From positions 145,058 through 209,057 of the forward strand of contig NZ_LIUT01000006.1 of the NCBI RefSeq assembly GCF_001277345.1: 64,000 nucleotides of DNA. The letters run 5' to 3'. Position numbers and translations under genes: made by a program. Every line of letters starts with the position of its first letter. Position 1 is the stretch's first letter. Shown here in pieces: positions 8,662 through 17,094 of this stretch. The DNA comes from Paenibacillus solani. Its GTDB lineage: Bacteria > Bacillota > Bacilli > Paenibacillales > Paenibacillaceae. Under the pieces are notes generated by a model. The model saw nothing but the letters and a program-made list of their open reading frames with translations. It made no database searches and was not told the DNA's origin.

Positions 8662-9612
8662 ATGTGGACAACGATTGAACAGATTTTTCCGTATGCCATC
8701 GCCTATACGATCCCGCTTTTGATTACCGCGTTAGGTGCGTTATTTAGTGAACGAAGCGGGGTCGTGAATATCGGCCTTGACGGCTTGATGATTGTCGGTT
8801 CTTTCATCGGGGCTTTTGTTATCTTCACGATGCGGGCGCAATATCCCGACCAATCGTGGGTATTATGGGTAGGTCTGCTGGCTGCAGCTGTGGCGAGTGC
8901 GTTATTCTCGTTACTTCATGCTTTTGCGAGCATTAACCTCAGTGCAAACCAGATTATAAGCGGTACGGCGATTAATATGATCGCAGGAGCGCTGACGATT
9001 TTCCTTGCCCGCAATATTACGGGTAGTGGCAAAATCAGCATCAACGGATTTAGACCGTTTAATATTCCGTGGCTGTCGGACATTCCGGTCATTGGGGATT
9101 TATTCTTCACCAAAACATATATCACCACATGGCTTGTATTGGTATTGCTCTTGGCTAGTGGTTTTATATTGTACCGTACTCCGTTTGGCTTGCGTCTTCG
9201 GTCCTGCGGTGAGCATCCCCATGCGGCGGAAGCAGCCGGTATCAAAGTTCAATCCATGCGGTATGTCGGCGTCATGATCTCGGGTGCTTTTTCCGGGCTT
9301 GGGGGAGCGATTATCCTGTTGACATACTCCGGAGAATTTACAGGGAATGTGGCAGGTCTTGGTTTCCTCGCGCTGGCCTCCTTGATCTTCGGGCAATGGA
9401 AGCCGCTCGGTATTCTGCTGGCTACTCTATTCTTCGGGTTTGCCACGACCGTGGCTAATGTGTCGCAGGTCATCCCATCGCTGGCGGTTATCCCGCCCGT
9501 CGTTCTAAAGATCTTCCCTTATATTGTCACGCTGATCGCACTCGTGATTTTCTCCAAATCCTCGAATGCGCCGAAAGCCGTAGGGGAGCCGTTCGATTCA
9601 GGCAAACGATAA
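8662..9612 (+). CDS. nupQ: Nucleoside ABC importer permease (YufQ type)
   Basis: The 316-residue membrane protein is shorter than its partner, as usual for YufQ. The N-terminal SERSGVVNIGLDGLMI segment and the later GLGFLALASLIFGQWKP segment are family hallmarks. It starts at an ATG after AGGGGGAGTAAGGAC. It completes the lipoprotein-ATPase-permease-permease importer, and two stacked terminators follow. Confidence 0.88.
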   Translation: MWTTIEQIFPYAIAYTIPLLITALGALFSERSGVVNIGLDGLMIVGSFIGAFVIFTMRAQYPDQSWVLWVGLLAAAVASALFSLLHAFASINLSANQIISGTAINMIAGALTIFLARNITGSGKISINGFRPFNIPWLSDIPVIGDLFFTKTYITTWLVLVLLLASGFILYRTPFGLRLRSCGEHPHAAEAAGIKVQSMRYVGVMISGAFSGLGGAIILLTYSGEFTGNVAGLGFLALASLIFGQWKPLGILLATLFFGFATTVANVSQVIPSLAVIPPVVLKIFPYIVTLIALVIFSKSSNAPKAVGEPFDSGKR

Positions 9613-9639
9613 ATCGCCAATTCTTGCAGTACCCATAGA

Positions 9640-9690
9640 ACCTCTGATATGTTTATCCAGCTTTAGGATAGGCGTATTGGAGGTTTTTTT
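9640..9690 (+). terminator. Branched terminator after the nucleoside importer
   Basis: ACCTC (9640-9644) pairs with GAGGT (9680-9684) around an inner hairpin TATCC...GGATA (9654-9658 with 9666-9670), then T7. The outer stem is short, but the T-run is directly adjacent. Confidence 0.5.
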
Positions 9691-9714
9691 GATTAACGTA
9701 CGTTGACTTCTTCT

Positions 9715-9756
9715 AATGGCGGTGCTAGGGATGATCCCTAGCACCGCCATTTTTTT
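9715..9756 (+). terminator. Long perfect-stem terminator
   Basis: Bases 9715-9731 pair without mismatch with 9735-9751, then a T-run. This very stable GC-rich hairpin insulates the importer operon from the sigma-factor gene downstream. The remainder of 9757-9913 holds no gene I can support. Confidence 0.85.
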
Positions 9757-9913
9757 GCCAACCGTCTGTCTAGCGGAGAGGAGGAAACGATTCCGGGCAA
9801 GCGGCAGCGATGGGAGGAACGATTCGTATACGGAGCGTCTCCTAACAGAAAGAGGGGGTACACCAGATCTGAGAGCTTTTGGGACATCTTCTTCTGCATG
9901 TCGAAAAAAATCC

Positions 9914-9940
9914 GTAAACAAAATGTGACCGATCCACGTC
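9914..9940 (+). promoter_or_regulatory. Candidate autoregulatory ECF promoter
   Basis: GTAAAC (9914-9919), 17 bases, CGTC (9937-9940) resembles the bipartite ECF promoter type TGTAAC-N17-CGTC. It is placed 36 bases before the sigma gene start, as expected if the factor drives its own operon. Confidence 0.45.
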
Positions 9941-9976
9941 CATAACTGTGTTAAAGGTAAAAGGAGGTCACAACCG

Positions 9977-10465
9977 ATGCAGATCGATTCGCTCCGGCCG
10001 GGCGGAGATATTACGGAAACCTATGAATTATATGGCGATATGCTTTTTAAAATAGCGATGGTGTACCTTGGGAATAAACAGGATGTCGAAGAAGCCATTC
10101 AGGAGACGTTCATGAAGCTGATATATAAAGCGCCTGAATTCAGCGATCAGGAGCATAAGAAGGCTTGGCTTATTCGGGTGATTACGAACCACTGCAAGAA
10201 CATGCAAGGGAGCCTGTGGCGCAAGCGGGTAACCAAGATGGAGCATATGAACGATTATTTTGTCGAGCCTTCTGAACAGACGCTGATGGAACACGTCATG
10301 CGTTTGCCGTTCAAGTATAAATCCGTCATCCATTTATTTTATTACGAGGATTATTCCGTTAAGGAAATCGCCGGGATTTTGCAGATTAACGAGTCTGCGG
10401 TCAAGATGCGTCTTCAGCGCGGCAGGAAGCTGCTGCGTATGGACTTGGAAGGAGAGGACGATTGA
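9977..10465 (+). CDS. ECF-type RNA polymerase sigma factor
   Basis: The 162-residue protein has sigma region 2 (about residues 15-85; KQDVEEAIQETFMKL and KAWLIRVITNHCKN) and region 4 (about 105-155; YSVKEIAGILQINESAVKMRLQRGRKLL). It redirects RNA polymerase to a small stress regulon. The start follows AAAGGAGGTCACAACCG. It overlaps the next gene at TGATG, which encodes a single-span membrane protein, the usual layout for a sigma factor and its anti-sigma. I cannot assign it to a named Bacillus ECF factor with confidence. Confidence 0.9.
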   Translation: MQIDSLRPGGDITETYELYGDMLFKIAMVYLGNKQDVEEAIQETFMKLIYKAPEFSDQEHKKAWLIRVITNHCKNMQGSLWRKRVTKMEHMNDYFVEPSEQTLMEHVMRLPFKYKSVIHLFYYEDYSVKEIAGILQINESAVKMRLQRGRKLLRMDLEGEDD

Positions 10466-11448
10466 TGAATCGGAAGGACTATAAATCATTGATAGATCGA
10501 ATAGAACCTGACAAAGGATTGGAGGAGCGGATCATGAGAGGAATGAAACAACATCAGCGTCAGACAACGAGAAGGAATCGATGGGGGATGGTTGGCGTGA
10601 GTATGGCGGTGATGCTAGGGCTAGCCCTGGTCATTTCAATCATATTGGATCGTGAAGAGATTCCCGTTGCCACCTATAATCCGCAAATGCAAGGGATTGA
10701 GGAAAATACGCCGCCGACAGCCAAGGTCGATCATGATCCGGTAACCATTCCGAAGATCGAGCTTCCGGATGATAGCAACGTCAAAGCCGACATGATCGGG
10801 TTGGTCGTATACAAAGGCAATATCTACACCCAAACCGGTACGCAAATCACGCCGGAAACCGCCAAGCAGCTGCGGGGCGACAAGCTCGGACGGTCGAAAT
10901 CGGGAATTACGGAATGGAGCTCCTCCGATGATTACACGGAGCTAGCTTCGACGATTGGCGAAATGGATATTTTCTCGGTCAAAGGGTATGATACCGATTT
11001 TAGAATCATGTCCTATATGGAACATGAGGGTGAGGTCTATGCCGAATTGTATGAGCATTTGAACGGGATTACGGTTACCAAGGGCGAGGATATCATCGGC
11101 AAGCTGAATCTGATGGGGAACATGACTTCGGTCAAATGGCAGGATTTCGACAGCTGGAATATGGGCGAGAACAAGCTGCGCGAGCTTGCTGACGATGCGG
11201 CGGTGCAATCCTTCGTTGAGGCGTTAAATGAGGCGAAGCCGGTTGCAGAGGATGTTTTGCTTGATCAAGGGATCTACGAGACCGGATCGGGCGAGCAGAA
11301 GTTTCTCTATATCCAGCTGCAGGAAGGGACGGAAGTCCAGTTAAGATTGTTTAAAGGCGGTCAATATGTGCGATATGCCAATGCACCGGTGTTCTTCCAA
11401 TTGGAAGCGGACGCGTTCACCACTCTGTGGGATCTGATGGTGGAGTAG
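10465..11448 (+). CDS. Putative membrane anti-sigma factor
   Basis: The 327-residue product starts at the ATG in TGATGAATC, overlapping the sigma stop, with GGAAGGAGAGG 8 bases upstream; a TTG three bases earlier is less likely. A short cytoplasmic N-terminus (about 35 residues) precedes one membrane span (about 36-56, VGVSMAVMLGLALVISII) and a roughly 270-residue extracytoplasmic domain of unrecognised fold. By position and topology it should hold the sigma factor at the membrane and sense an external signal. No zinc-binding ZAS motif (HxxxCxxC) is present, so it is not a classic ZAS anti-sigma. Confidence 0.72.
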   Translation: MNRKDYKSLIDRIEPDKGLEERIMRGMKQHQRQTTRRNRWGMVGVSMAVMLGLALVISIILDREEIPVATYNPQMQGIEENTPPTAKVDHDPVTIPKIELPDDSNVKADMIGLVVYKGNIYTQTGTQITPETAKQLRGDKLGRSKSGITEWSSSDDYTELASTIGEMDIFSVKGYDTDFRIMSYMEHEGEVYAELYEHLNGITVTKGEDIIGKLNLMGNMTSVKWQDFDSWNMGENKLRELADDAAVQSFVEALNEAKPVAEDVLLDQGIYETGSGEQKFLYIQLQEGTEVQLRLFKGGQYVRYANAPVFFQLEADAFTTLWDLMVE

Positions 11449-11483
11449 GTCGTCCTCTTTATAGCAACGAAAAAAGATAATGC

Positions 11484-11521
11484 AAAAAAAACAAGAGGCC
11501 ATTCCTAATCGGATGGCCTCT
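11484..11521 (-). terminator. Terminator for the AraC gene
   Basis: AGAGGCCAT (11494-11502) pairs with ATGGCCTCT (11513-11521). The A-run at 11484-11491 becomes a T-run on the minus strand. It lies between convergent genes, about 130 bases past the AraC stop, and may also end the anti-sigma transcript. Confidence 0.7.
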
Positions 11522-11652
11522 ATTATTAATGCAGGATCTGTACATCGTGCGCACTGCTCCGTGCCTACGATGCGTGGTTCGGGGCATGCTTGGATGGCTG
11601 GTCGGACAGCTCGTGGCGTTTCTTTTTACGTTTATCGTATGGCGATTCCCTG

Positions 11653-12516
11653 TTATTCGCTTACCATCGATGATGAGCGGTTTGCTGTCACGAATGCACT
11701 AGGCGTCATGCCGAAATACCGGGTAAAGGCGCGGGAGAATGTAAATAAATCCGAATAACCCAGGGATAAAGCAGCCTGCGTGATACTGGTCCCTTCAGTG
11801 GATAACAGGCGGGTCGCCTTCTCCATAATTAACTGCTGCATGTAGCGGGACGGAGAGATGCCATATCGGCGGGTAAACGCACGGGTGAAGTGGCTGCGAT
11901 GCACGCCAGCCCAGGAAGCAAGCTCCTCCACAGACAGGTTCTCCGTGCAATGAAGCTTCATATACGCTAGGACGGATTCGAGCCAGTCGGAAGCAGACGA
12001 AACAGCGGAGAGGTGCTGGTCTCGGTTCGGATCGATGCTGTGAATCAACTGGAATCCCAGTGACATCAGCTGAAGGCTGGAGTCCAACTGTGGCTGCCGG
12101 AGCAATCTCTGAATGTCCTTAATGACAGCCAGGGTATCTTCTCCGAAGGCATGCTGCCGATAGGGAAGCTCCGGACATAAATCGACATGCTGCAATATGG
12201 AAGGCACTTGCTCCCCCATAAACGCAGTCCAGGTAATCGTGGTAGACGGCTGGTCGCCGTCCTTAACATAGGTATAGACCGAGCCGGGAAAGAGGCAGAA
12301 CAGATCGCCTTCCGAGAGAGTGGTGCTGCTGCCGTCCCATCCAAATCGCACCTTGCCGCTGGCAACGAAATGTATACTATAAAATTCGACGGACCGGGGG
12401 CCTACTTTTTCGGTGAAGAAGGGGTGTATACCCGATTTGAATATCCATAATCCCAGTTGAGTTTCAAAACGAGCCGGATTGTTAAAGTACTCTTCTCTGG
12501 ATGGCTTTTGATGCAC
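11653..12516 (-). CDS. AraC-family transcriptional regulator
   Basis: The 287-residue protein has an N-terminal cupin-like sensor domain (about residues 20-150, with SEGDLFCLFPGS) and a C-terminal double HTH domain (about 185-285, with LGYSDLFTFSRAFTRYFGMTPSAF). It starts at GTG (12516-12514), 7 bases after GGAGGAAG. It is divergent from the sulfatase gene across about 160 bases and so probably controls it, and possibly the GH20 gene, in response to a sugar. TTCTTGC (12553-12559) and GCAAGAA (12593-12599) form an inverted repeat in the shared intergenic region that could be its site. Confidence 0.86.
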   Translation of the reverse strand: MHQKPSREEYFNNPARFETQLGLWIFKSGIHPFFTEKVGPRSVEFYSIHFVASGKVRFGWDGSSTTLSEGDLFCLFPGSVYTYVKDGDQPSTTITWTAFMGEQVPSILQHVDLCPELPYRQHAFGEDTLAVIKDIQRLLRQPQLDSSLQLMSLGFQLIHSIDPNRDQHLSAVSSASDWLESVLAYMKLHCTENLSVEELASWAGVHRSHFTRAFTRRYGISPSRYMQQLIMEKATRLLSTEGTSITQAALSLGYSDLFTFSRAFTRYFGMTPSAFVTANRSSSMVSE

Positions 12517-12676
12517 TGTTATACTTCCTCCTCCCAGCTGTACCTGTCATTTTTCTTGCTATGGATACTATGCAACATATTGTTTAATAATTGCAAGAAT
12601 TGAGCATTCCGTATTCGTCTGTCTAAGGGTTACGATGATGATGGAACAAGTCGAGCAGGGAGAGGTGAAAAAAGAT

Positions 12677-13999
12677 ATGAAGCAACCAAATTTTATCGTG
12701 ATTTATTGTGATGACCTAGGCTATGGAGATCTTGGTTGTTACGGATCGGACACCGTGAAAACCCCGCATCTGGACGAATTGGCTGAGAAAGGTATTCGTT
12801 TTACGAATTGGTATTCCAATTCTCCGGTTTGCTCTCCTTCGCGTGCCTCATTATTAACTGGCAAGTATCCGTCCCGAGCGGGAGTCGGTGAGATTCTGGG
12901 AGCGAAACGCGGTTCGCATGGACTGCCTGCTGACGAGGTGACTTTGGCGAAGGCGCTCAAGCCTGCCGGGTACAGAACGGCATTGTATGGAAAATGGCAT
13001 CTGGGCATATCTGAGGAGACCAGTCCGAATGCACACGGCTTCGACGAGTTTTTCGGGTTTAAGGCAGGCTGCGTCGATTTCTACTCGCATATTTTTTATT
13101 GGGGACAAGGTCATGGTGTCAATCCGCTGCATGATCTGTGGGAAAATGAAACGGAGGTTTGGGAGAACGGGCGGTATATGACCGAGCTGATTACGGAACG
13201 ATCGGTTGATTTCATTAAACGATCCCGGGAGCAGGACGCTCCTTTCTTCTTATTTGCATCGTATAACGCGCCGCACTACCCGATGCATGCACCGAAGGAA
13301 TATATGGACCGGTTTGCGCATTTGCCTTGGGATCGGCAGGTCATGGCGGCCATGATTGCGGCGGTGGATGACGGCGTCGGTGAGATCGTGAAGGCACTGA
13401 AGGATGCCGGCTGTTACGAGGATACGGTCATTTTCTTCTCCAGCGATAACGGACCATCTTCCGAGAGCCGAAACTGGCTGGACGGGACGGAGGACATTTA
13501 TTACGGCGGGAGCGCGGGAATCTTCCGTGGGCATAAAGCAAGTCTGTTTGAAGGCGGAATCCGTGAACCTGCCATACTGAGCTGGCCGAACGGATTTGAT
13601 GGCGGACAAGTACGCGATGAGGTAGCGGCCATGATGGACATTGTACCGACCTTTCTCGATCTGGCGGGTGTCGATCCCGTGGCGGGAGGTCCGCTTCAAG
13701 GCATAGCGATTGATGGAAGCAGCTTGAAGGAGATGCTCATAAGGGGCGAGCCGTCGCCGCATAAGCAATTGTTCTGGGAGTATCACGGCCAATTGGCTGT
13801 CCGGGAAGGAAATTGGAAGCTGGTGCTGAACGGAAAACTCGACTTTGACCGGGTAGTTCCCGATGAAGTACATCTATCCGATCTGTCGAAGGATCCGGGA
13901 GAACGAACCAACCTGGCGGAACATTACCCTGAGATCGTGGAGCGGCTTAGCCGGGGTGTGCAGGATTGGTATGAAAAAGTGCAACGTCACGGGTCCTGA
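12677..13999 (+). CDS. Sulfatase (arylsulfatase A superfamily, Cys type)
   Basis: The start at 12677 follows GGGAGAGGTG with 8-base spacing and gives 440 residues beginning MKQPNFIVIYCDDLGYGDLG, the usual family start. An in-frame ATG at 12635 has a weak RBS. The active-site motif CSPSRASLLTG (about residues 54-64) provides the Cys that is oxidised to formylglycine. The metal-binding DD near residue 12 and SSDNGP around 255 are present. No signal peptide is seen, so it is probably cytosolic. It hydrolyses sulfate esters of sugars. A radical-SAM maturase (anSME) would be required and is not in this window. The convergent GH20 gene suggests sulfated amino-sugar substrates. Confidence 0.88.
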   Translation: MKQPNFIVIYCDDLGYGDLGCYGSDTVKTPHLDELAEKGIRFTNWYSNSPVCSPSRASLLTGKYPSRAGVGEILGAKRGSHGLPADEVTLAKALKPAGYRTALYGKWHLGISEETSPNAHGFDEFFGFKAGCVDFYSHIFYWGQGHGVNPLHDLWENETEVWENGRYMTELITERSVDFIKRSREQDAPFFLFASYNAPHYPMHAPKEYMDRFAHLPWDRQVMAAMIAAVDDGVGEIVKALKDAGCYEDTVIFFSSDNGPSSESRNWLDGTEDIYYGGSAGIFRGHKASLFEGGIREPAILSWPNGFDGGQVRDEVAAMMDIVPTFLDLAGVDPVAGGPLQGIAIDGSSLKEMLIRGEPSPHKQLFWEYHGQLAVREGNWKLVLNGKLDFDRVVPDEVHLSDLSKDPGERTNLAEHYPEIVERLSRGVQDWYEKVQRHGS

Positions 14000-14043
14000 G
14001 TGTGGACCAGAGCTTATTAGTTAGGCTTATTGGTCATATTAAG

Positions 14044-14068
14044 AAAAGCCCCGATACCGGGGCTTTTT
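14044..14068 (+). terminator. Terminator between sulfatase and GH20 genes
   Basis: AAAAGCCCCG (14044-14053) pairs with CGGGGCTTTT (14058-14067) with a 4-base loop and a T5 tail. The short A-run on the other side may let it serve the convergent GH20 gene as well. Confidence 0.82.
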
Positions 14069-14118
14069 CGTTATGATTGGTGAATGACATAAACTGAAAT
14101 ATGCGACTATCCTTATCC

Positions 14119-16038
14119 TTAAAACGGATTCAGTACATGATAGAATGCGTTAGGAGAAGCCATGCGGTAATAATGACTGCACCAGCCAACGCCTTTGTGA
14201 TTGTCACGGTTTGTCGTGCTGAATACCAACCGCTCTTGCTCAAGCTCATCAATTCGGTCGATGCGTCCCTCTGTATACGCCAGGATACGGAATGAAGCGG
14301 TATCCAGGCGGGTGATGACACCGCCATAACGAATATCGATGACCTCCCAGCCGAACGGCTTGAACATGCGATGCCACTGTGTACGGTGAGCGATGCGCAG
14401 TTCCTGAACCGCTGAAGAGATCGCCGGCAATACATTTTTGGCCATCTGTTTCAGGGTATCTGTATCTTGACGGTCATAGGCTTGCTTCAGCGCAATTCCA
14501 ATCTCGCTCTTCCGTTTGAGGACTGTGCACAGCTTCTCTGGCATTTCAAACAGATAATCCAGCTCCGCGCTCGAATCGCGCTTCTCACGTATGCTTTGCT
14601 CCAGCTCGGCATAGTGGTTGGAGAGGTCCAATCCTTCAATCTGCTTGTCGAACAGCCCAAGGAGTACATCCTGATAGAGCAGGAATTTTGAAGGGTTGCT
14701 CTGCTTGGCATTGTTGGGTTCTTGGCCGGGAATCTCGTCCAAATCCTTCAGCTGCAGGAATGTATCCATATCGATGCCCGTACAGAACTTCACGCGCTCC
14801 GCCAATTGAGCCTGGGAAGGCTTCTGTTCCGAGTAGGCATGCTCGGCATAGAGCTGCAGCCCAAGTAGAGCAGCGAACGGGTTCCCCTCGTTACCGTCAT
14901 CACCCCACATCGTAGCATATACCTCGCGAATTCCTTCCTGCTTGCAGACTTGCAGAGCAACATCCGAAGCGTTCAGGGACAGGCCATAGTTTACTCCGAA
15001 GGTGTTGAAGATCCAGACGGCACCGGCAAACACAAGATTGCAGCCGAGCGGACGGTGATTGGAAATAAGCTTCTCATAGTCCTCGGGCTCCTGATGGCTG
15101 TAATCCCAATACACCATGTCCACGTCTTTCGGAATGCGGCGGGCCATCTCCTCTGGAATGGAAGTTTCTTTATCGTAATACGCCGCATCGCCGCCTCCGC
15201 CGGAGGCGAGCTTCAGGAACATATCGCTCCACATCATCGGCTTCAGGCCACGTTCCCGGACAACAGCCAGAACTCTGTCCAGATGGTCAATCATAATATC
15301 AAAACGGCTAACATAGCCGTTATAATCCAAATATTTACCCCGTCCAAGCTCTTCCGCCTCGTCCATTCCGATATGGATCTTGTTGCTGCGGAATGGGGCG
15401 CTTGCCGTCTCGATCATCCGTTCAATCAGAGAATCGGTCTGCTCGCTACCAACGAGAAGGGCGCCCTTCGTATCGCGGTAATGCCGGATAGGCTCCCATT
15501 TCAAGAACTCTTCTAAGTGCGCTAAGGTCTGAATGCTTGGAAAAGCCTCAATGCCGAATTGGTCGGCATAATCGTCAATTTCTTTCAGTTCTGCTTGTGT
15601 ATAACGGCCCCGCATATAGCCAAAGTACGGCTCGCCTTCGATCTGATAGGTATCTTCCATATATAACATAACGCTGTTCATCCCCATCAGGGCCATCTTA
15701 TTCAGCATGAGCTTGAAGCCATCCACGGTGAGTACGGCATTGCGGGACAGATCGAACATCGGTCCGATTTGGTCAAATTGCTGATTCTCTTGAAGGTGGA
15801 ATGAGTCGCTCTTGCGGCTATGTTGAATAAGTAAGCCAAGTCCCCGGAAAAATTGATGCTTCCTTCCGTATCGTATATAGGCTTGAGATTGATCCCGGCC
15901 AATCTGAAGTTCGCCTTCGATCGACGATTCCACTTTAACAGGAAATCCATCTTCCCCAATTGTTACATTCAGTTCATCCAGCAGCAGTTGTATACCGGGC
16001 ATTACATGTGTAACATCGCCCTCGAAACGAAGTTTCAT
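14119..16038 (-). CDS. GH20 beta-N-acetylhexosaminidase
   Basis: The 639-residue protein has an N-terminal GH20b-like domain, then a TIM barrel from about residue 90. The catalytic Asp-Glu pair is in HIGMDEAEELG (about residues 223-233), which matches the GH20 signature. No signal peptide is seen, so it is likely cytoplasmic and acts on imported oligosaccharides, releasing GlcNAc/GalNAc from non-reducing ends. The ATG at 16038 follows GGGGGAC with 6-base spacing. It is convergent with the sulfatase; together they could process sulfated N-acetylhexosamine glycans, which is inference. An AT-rich palindrome lies just upstream. Confidence 0.84.
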   Translation of the reverse strand: MKLRFEGDVTHVMPGIQLLLDELNVTIGEDGFPVKVESSIEGELQIGRDQSQAYIRYGRKHQFFRGLGLLIQHSRKSDSFHLQENQQFDQIGPMFDLSRNAVLTVDGFKLMLNKMALMGMNSVMLYMEDTYQIEGEPYFGYMRGRYTQAELKEIDDYADQFGIEAFPSIQTLAHLEEFLKWEPIRHYRDTKGALLVGSEQTDSLIERMIETASAPFRSNKIHIGMDEAEELGRGKYLDYNGYVSRFDIMIDHLDRVLAVVRERGLKPMMWSDMFLKLASGGGGDAAYYDKETSIPEEMARRIPKDVDMVYWDYSHQEPEDYEKLISNHRPLGCNLVFAGAVWIFNTFGVNYGLSLNASDVALQVCKQEGIREVYATMWGDDGNEGNPFAALLGLQLYAEHAYSEQKPSQAQLAERVKFCTGIDMDTFLQLKDLDEIPGQEPNNAKQSNPSKFLLYQDVLLGLFDKQIEGLDLSNHYAELEQSIREKRDSSAELDYLFEMPEKLCTVLKRKSEIGIALKQAYDRQDTDTLKQMAKNVLPAISSAVQELRIAHRTQWHRMFKPFGWEVIDIRYGGVITRLDTASFRILAYTEGRIDRIDELEQERLVFSTTNRDNHKGVGWCSHYYRMASPNAFYHVLNPF

Positions 16039-16069
16039 TTAGAAGTCCCCCTGCATCCATGAATTAGAA

Positions 16070-16093
16070 AAACATTATATCATTATAATGTTT
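16070..16093 (-). promoter_or_regulatory. AT-rich palindrome in the GH20 promoter region
   Basis: Ten-base arms AAACATTATA and TATAATGTTT flank TCAT, 32 bases before the GH20 ATG. The arm contains TATAAT in the minus orientation, so this may be an operator overlapping the -10 element. The regulator is unknown. Confidence 0.5.
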
Positions 16094-16189
16094 AATGTTA
16101 GGGTAATCGCCTGGGGAAATCAATAATAAGTTTGGATGAATCCCTCATTCGAGTTAGAAAATCTTTTTGATGAATAAGGCAAAATGTGG

Positions 16190-16218
16190 TTGACGACAAG
16201 ATGCGGCGATACTACAAT
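16190..16218 (+). promoter_or_regulatory. Sigma-A promoter of the amylopullulanase gene
   Basis: TTGACG (16190-16195), exactly 17 bases, TACAAT (16213-16218). The expected start of transcription is near 16225, inside the operator at 16224-16239. The transcript would have a leader of about 195 bases. Confidence 0.72.
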
Positions 16219-16223
16219 AAAAA

Positions 16224-16239
16224 GTGCAAACGTTTACAC
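16224..16239 (+). promoter_or_regulatory. LacI/GalR-type operator at the transcription start
   Basis: GTGCAAACGTTTACAC is palindromic with one mismatched pair and centred on CG, as in MalR and other LacI-family operators. Its position over the start site predicts repression. Confidence 0.65.
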
Positions 16240-16253
16240 TGTAATCGCTTTCA
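16240..16253 (+). promoter_or_regulatory. Perfect cre site (CcpA)
   Basis: TGTAATCGCTTTCA matches the cre consensus TGWAANCGNTNWCA at every fixed position. It lies immediately downstream of the start site, where CcpA would block elongation in the presence of preferred sugars. Confidence 0.72.
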
Positions 16254-16340
16254 AATTATCCACTCTATTTTATAATTCAAACCATTACTCTGCTATTGTC
16301 AGGTATTGTCACGAATTATCGGATGGAGACTCAATCCTAT

Positions 16341-16360
16341 TTGTGCAAGCGTTTGCGCAA
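16341..16360 (+). promoter_or_regulatory. Second LacI-type operator in the leader
   Basis: TTGTGCAAGCGTTTGCGCAA is a 20-base palindrome with two mismatched pairs, centred on CG, 62 bases before the start codon. It resembles the MalR site core GCAAACGTTTGC. Two sites 117-121 bases apart would permit repressor looping. Confidence 0.6.
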
Positions 16361-16422
16361 AAGGTGGTATCGAAATAGCATGAACAGCACGCAATTCAAA
16401 AACAGAAGGAGGCTATTTGTTA

Positions 16423-17094
16423 ATGAGAATGATTGCAGCAAGCAAAAGAGCATGGTCTATCATCATGATTTTTTCTCTAGTTATGTCGATGCTCGGCATT
16501 CCGCCATCGGCGGTCCATGCCAATAGCGCGCCTAAACAGGTCACCTTGGTAGGCGACTTACAGCCTGCGCTGGGGCATAGCTTGGAGTGGGACCCGACAG
16601 CCGCTGTCACCACCATGAAAGATATGGGGAATGGTGCATACTCGCTTACGGGGCTACTACCAGCAGGAACGTATGAATACAAAATCGCCATAGATGGTGA
16701 TTGGACGGAAAATTACGGATCGGCCAATTACACGAAACCTCAGGGTTCTAATCAGGGCGACAATATCGTGATTAAACTGGACCAGGATTCCGAGGTTACT
16801 TTCTATTACAACCACGGGACTCATCGAATCGCAGATTCTACATACTATACACCGCTCGCAGCGGATAAGCTTCCTAGAGTAATCGGCAGCTTTCAATCCG
16901 GTATCGGCGAAGCTGTGAACTGGTCCCCTGCGGATGCGCGGTTGATCATGCAGGATTCCGATTATGACAACATGTATACGGTCACGGCTGATGTGTATGG
17001 CGGTGATCATGAATATCAAATCGCTTTGGGGAGCGATGCGGCAAGCGAGGTATACCCGGCTAATCGGGAAGCGCTGACCTACCGCAAGACGTAA
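16423..17094 (+). pseudogene. Amylopullulanase, N-terminal piece before a frameshift
   Basis: The ATG at 16423 follows AGAAGGAGG and opens a Sec signal peptide (hydrophobic about residues 10-30, then VHANSAP). Two X25-type modules of pullulanases follow (about 35-135 and 145-219). The second module repeats the first but is cut off: the frame ends at TAA 17092-17094. The -1 frame, entered at 17079, restores a segment (DVKVTFSYN) that parallels the end of the first module (DSEVTFYYN). So ACCTACC at 17077-17083 appears to lack one C. This is either a true disabling mutation or a sequencing error. Joined, the protein would be about 2538 residues. Confidence 0.85.

Noticed and set aside
9716-9928. 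ORF starting within the long terminator hairpin
   Set aside because: The first residues are encoded by the hairpin itself; there is no RBS and no recognisable protein pattern.
11480-11758. Plus-strand ORF between the anti-sigma and AraC genes
   Set aside because: It starts on the terminator and runs antisense into the AraC gene; no RBS.
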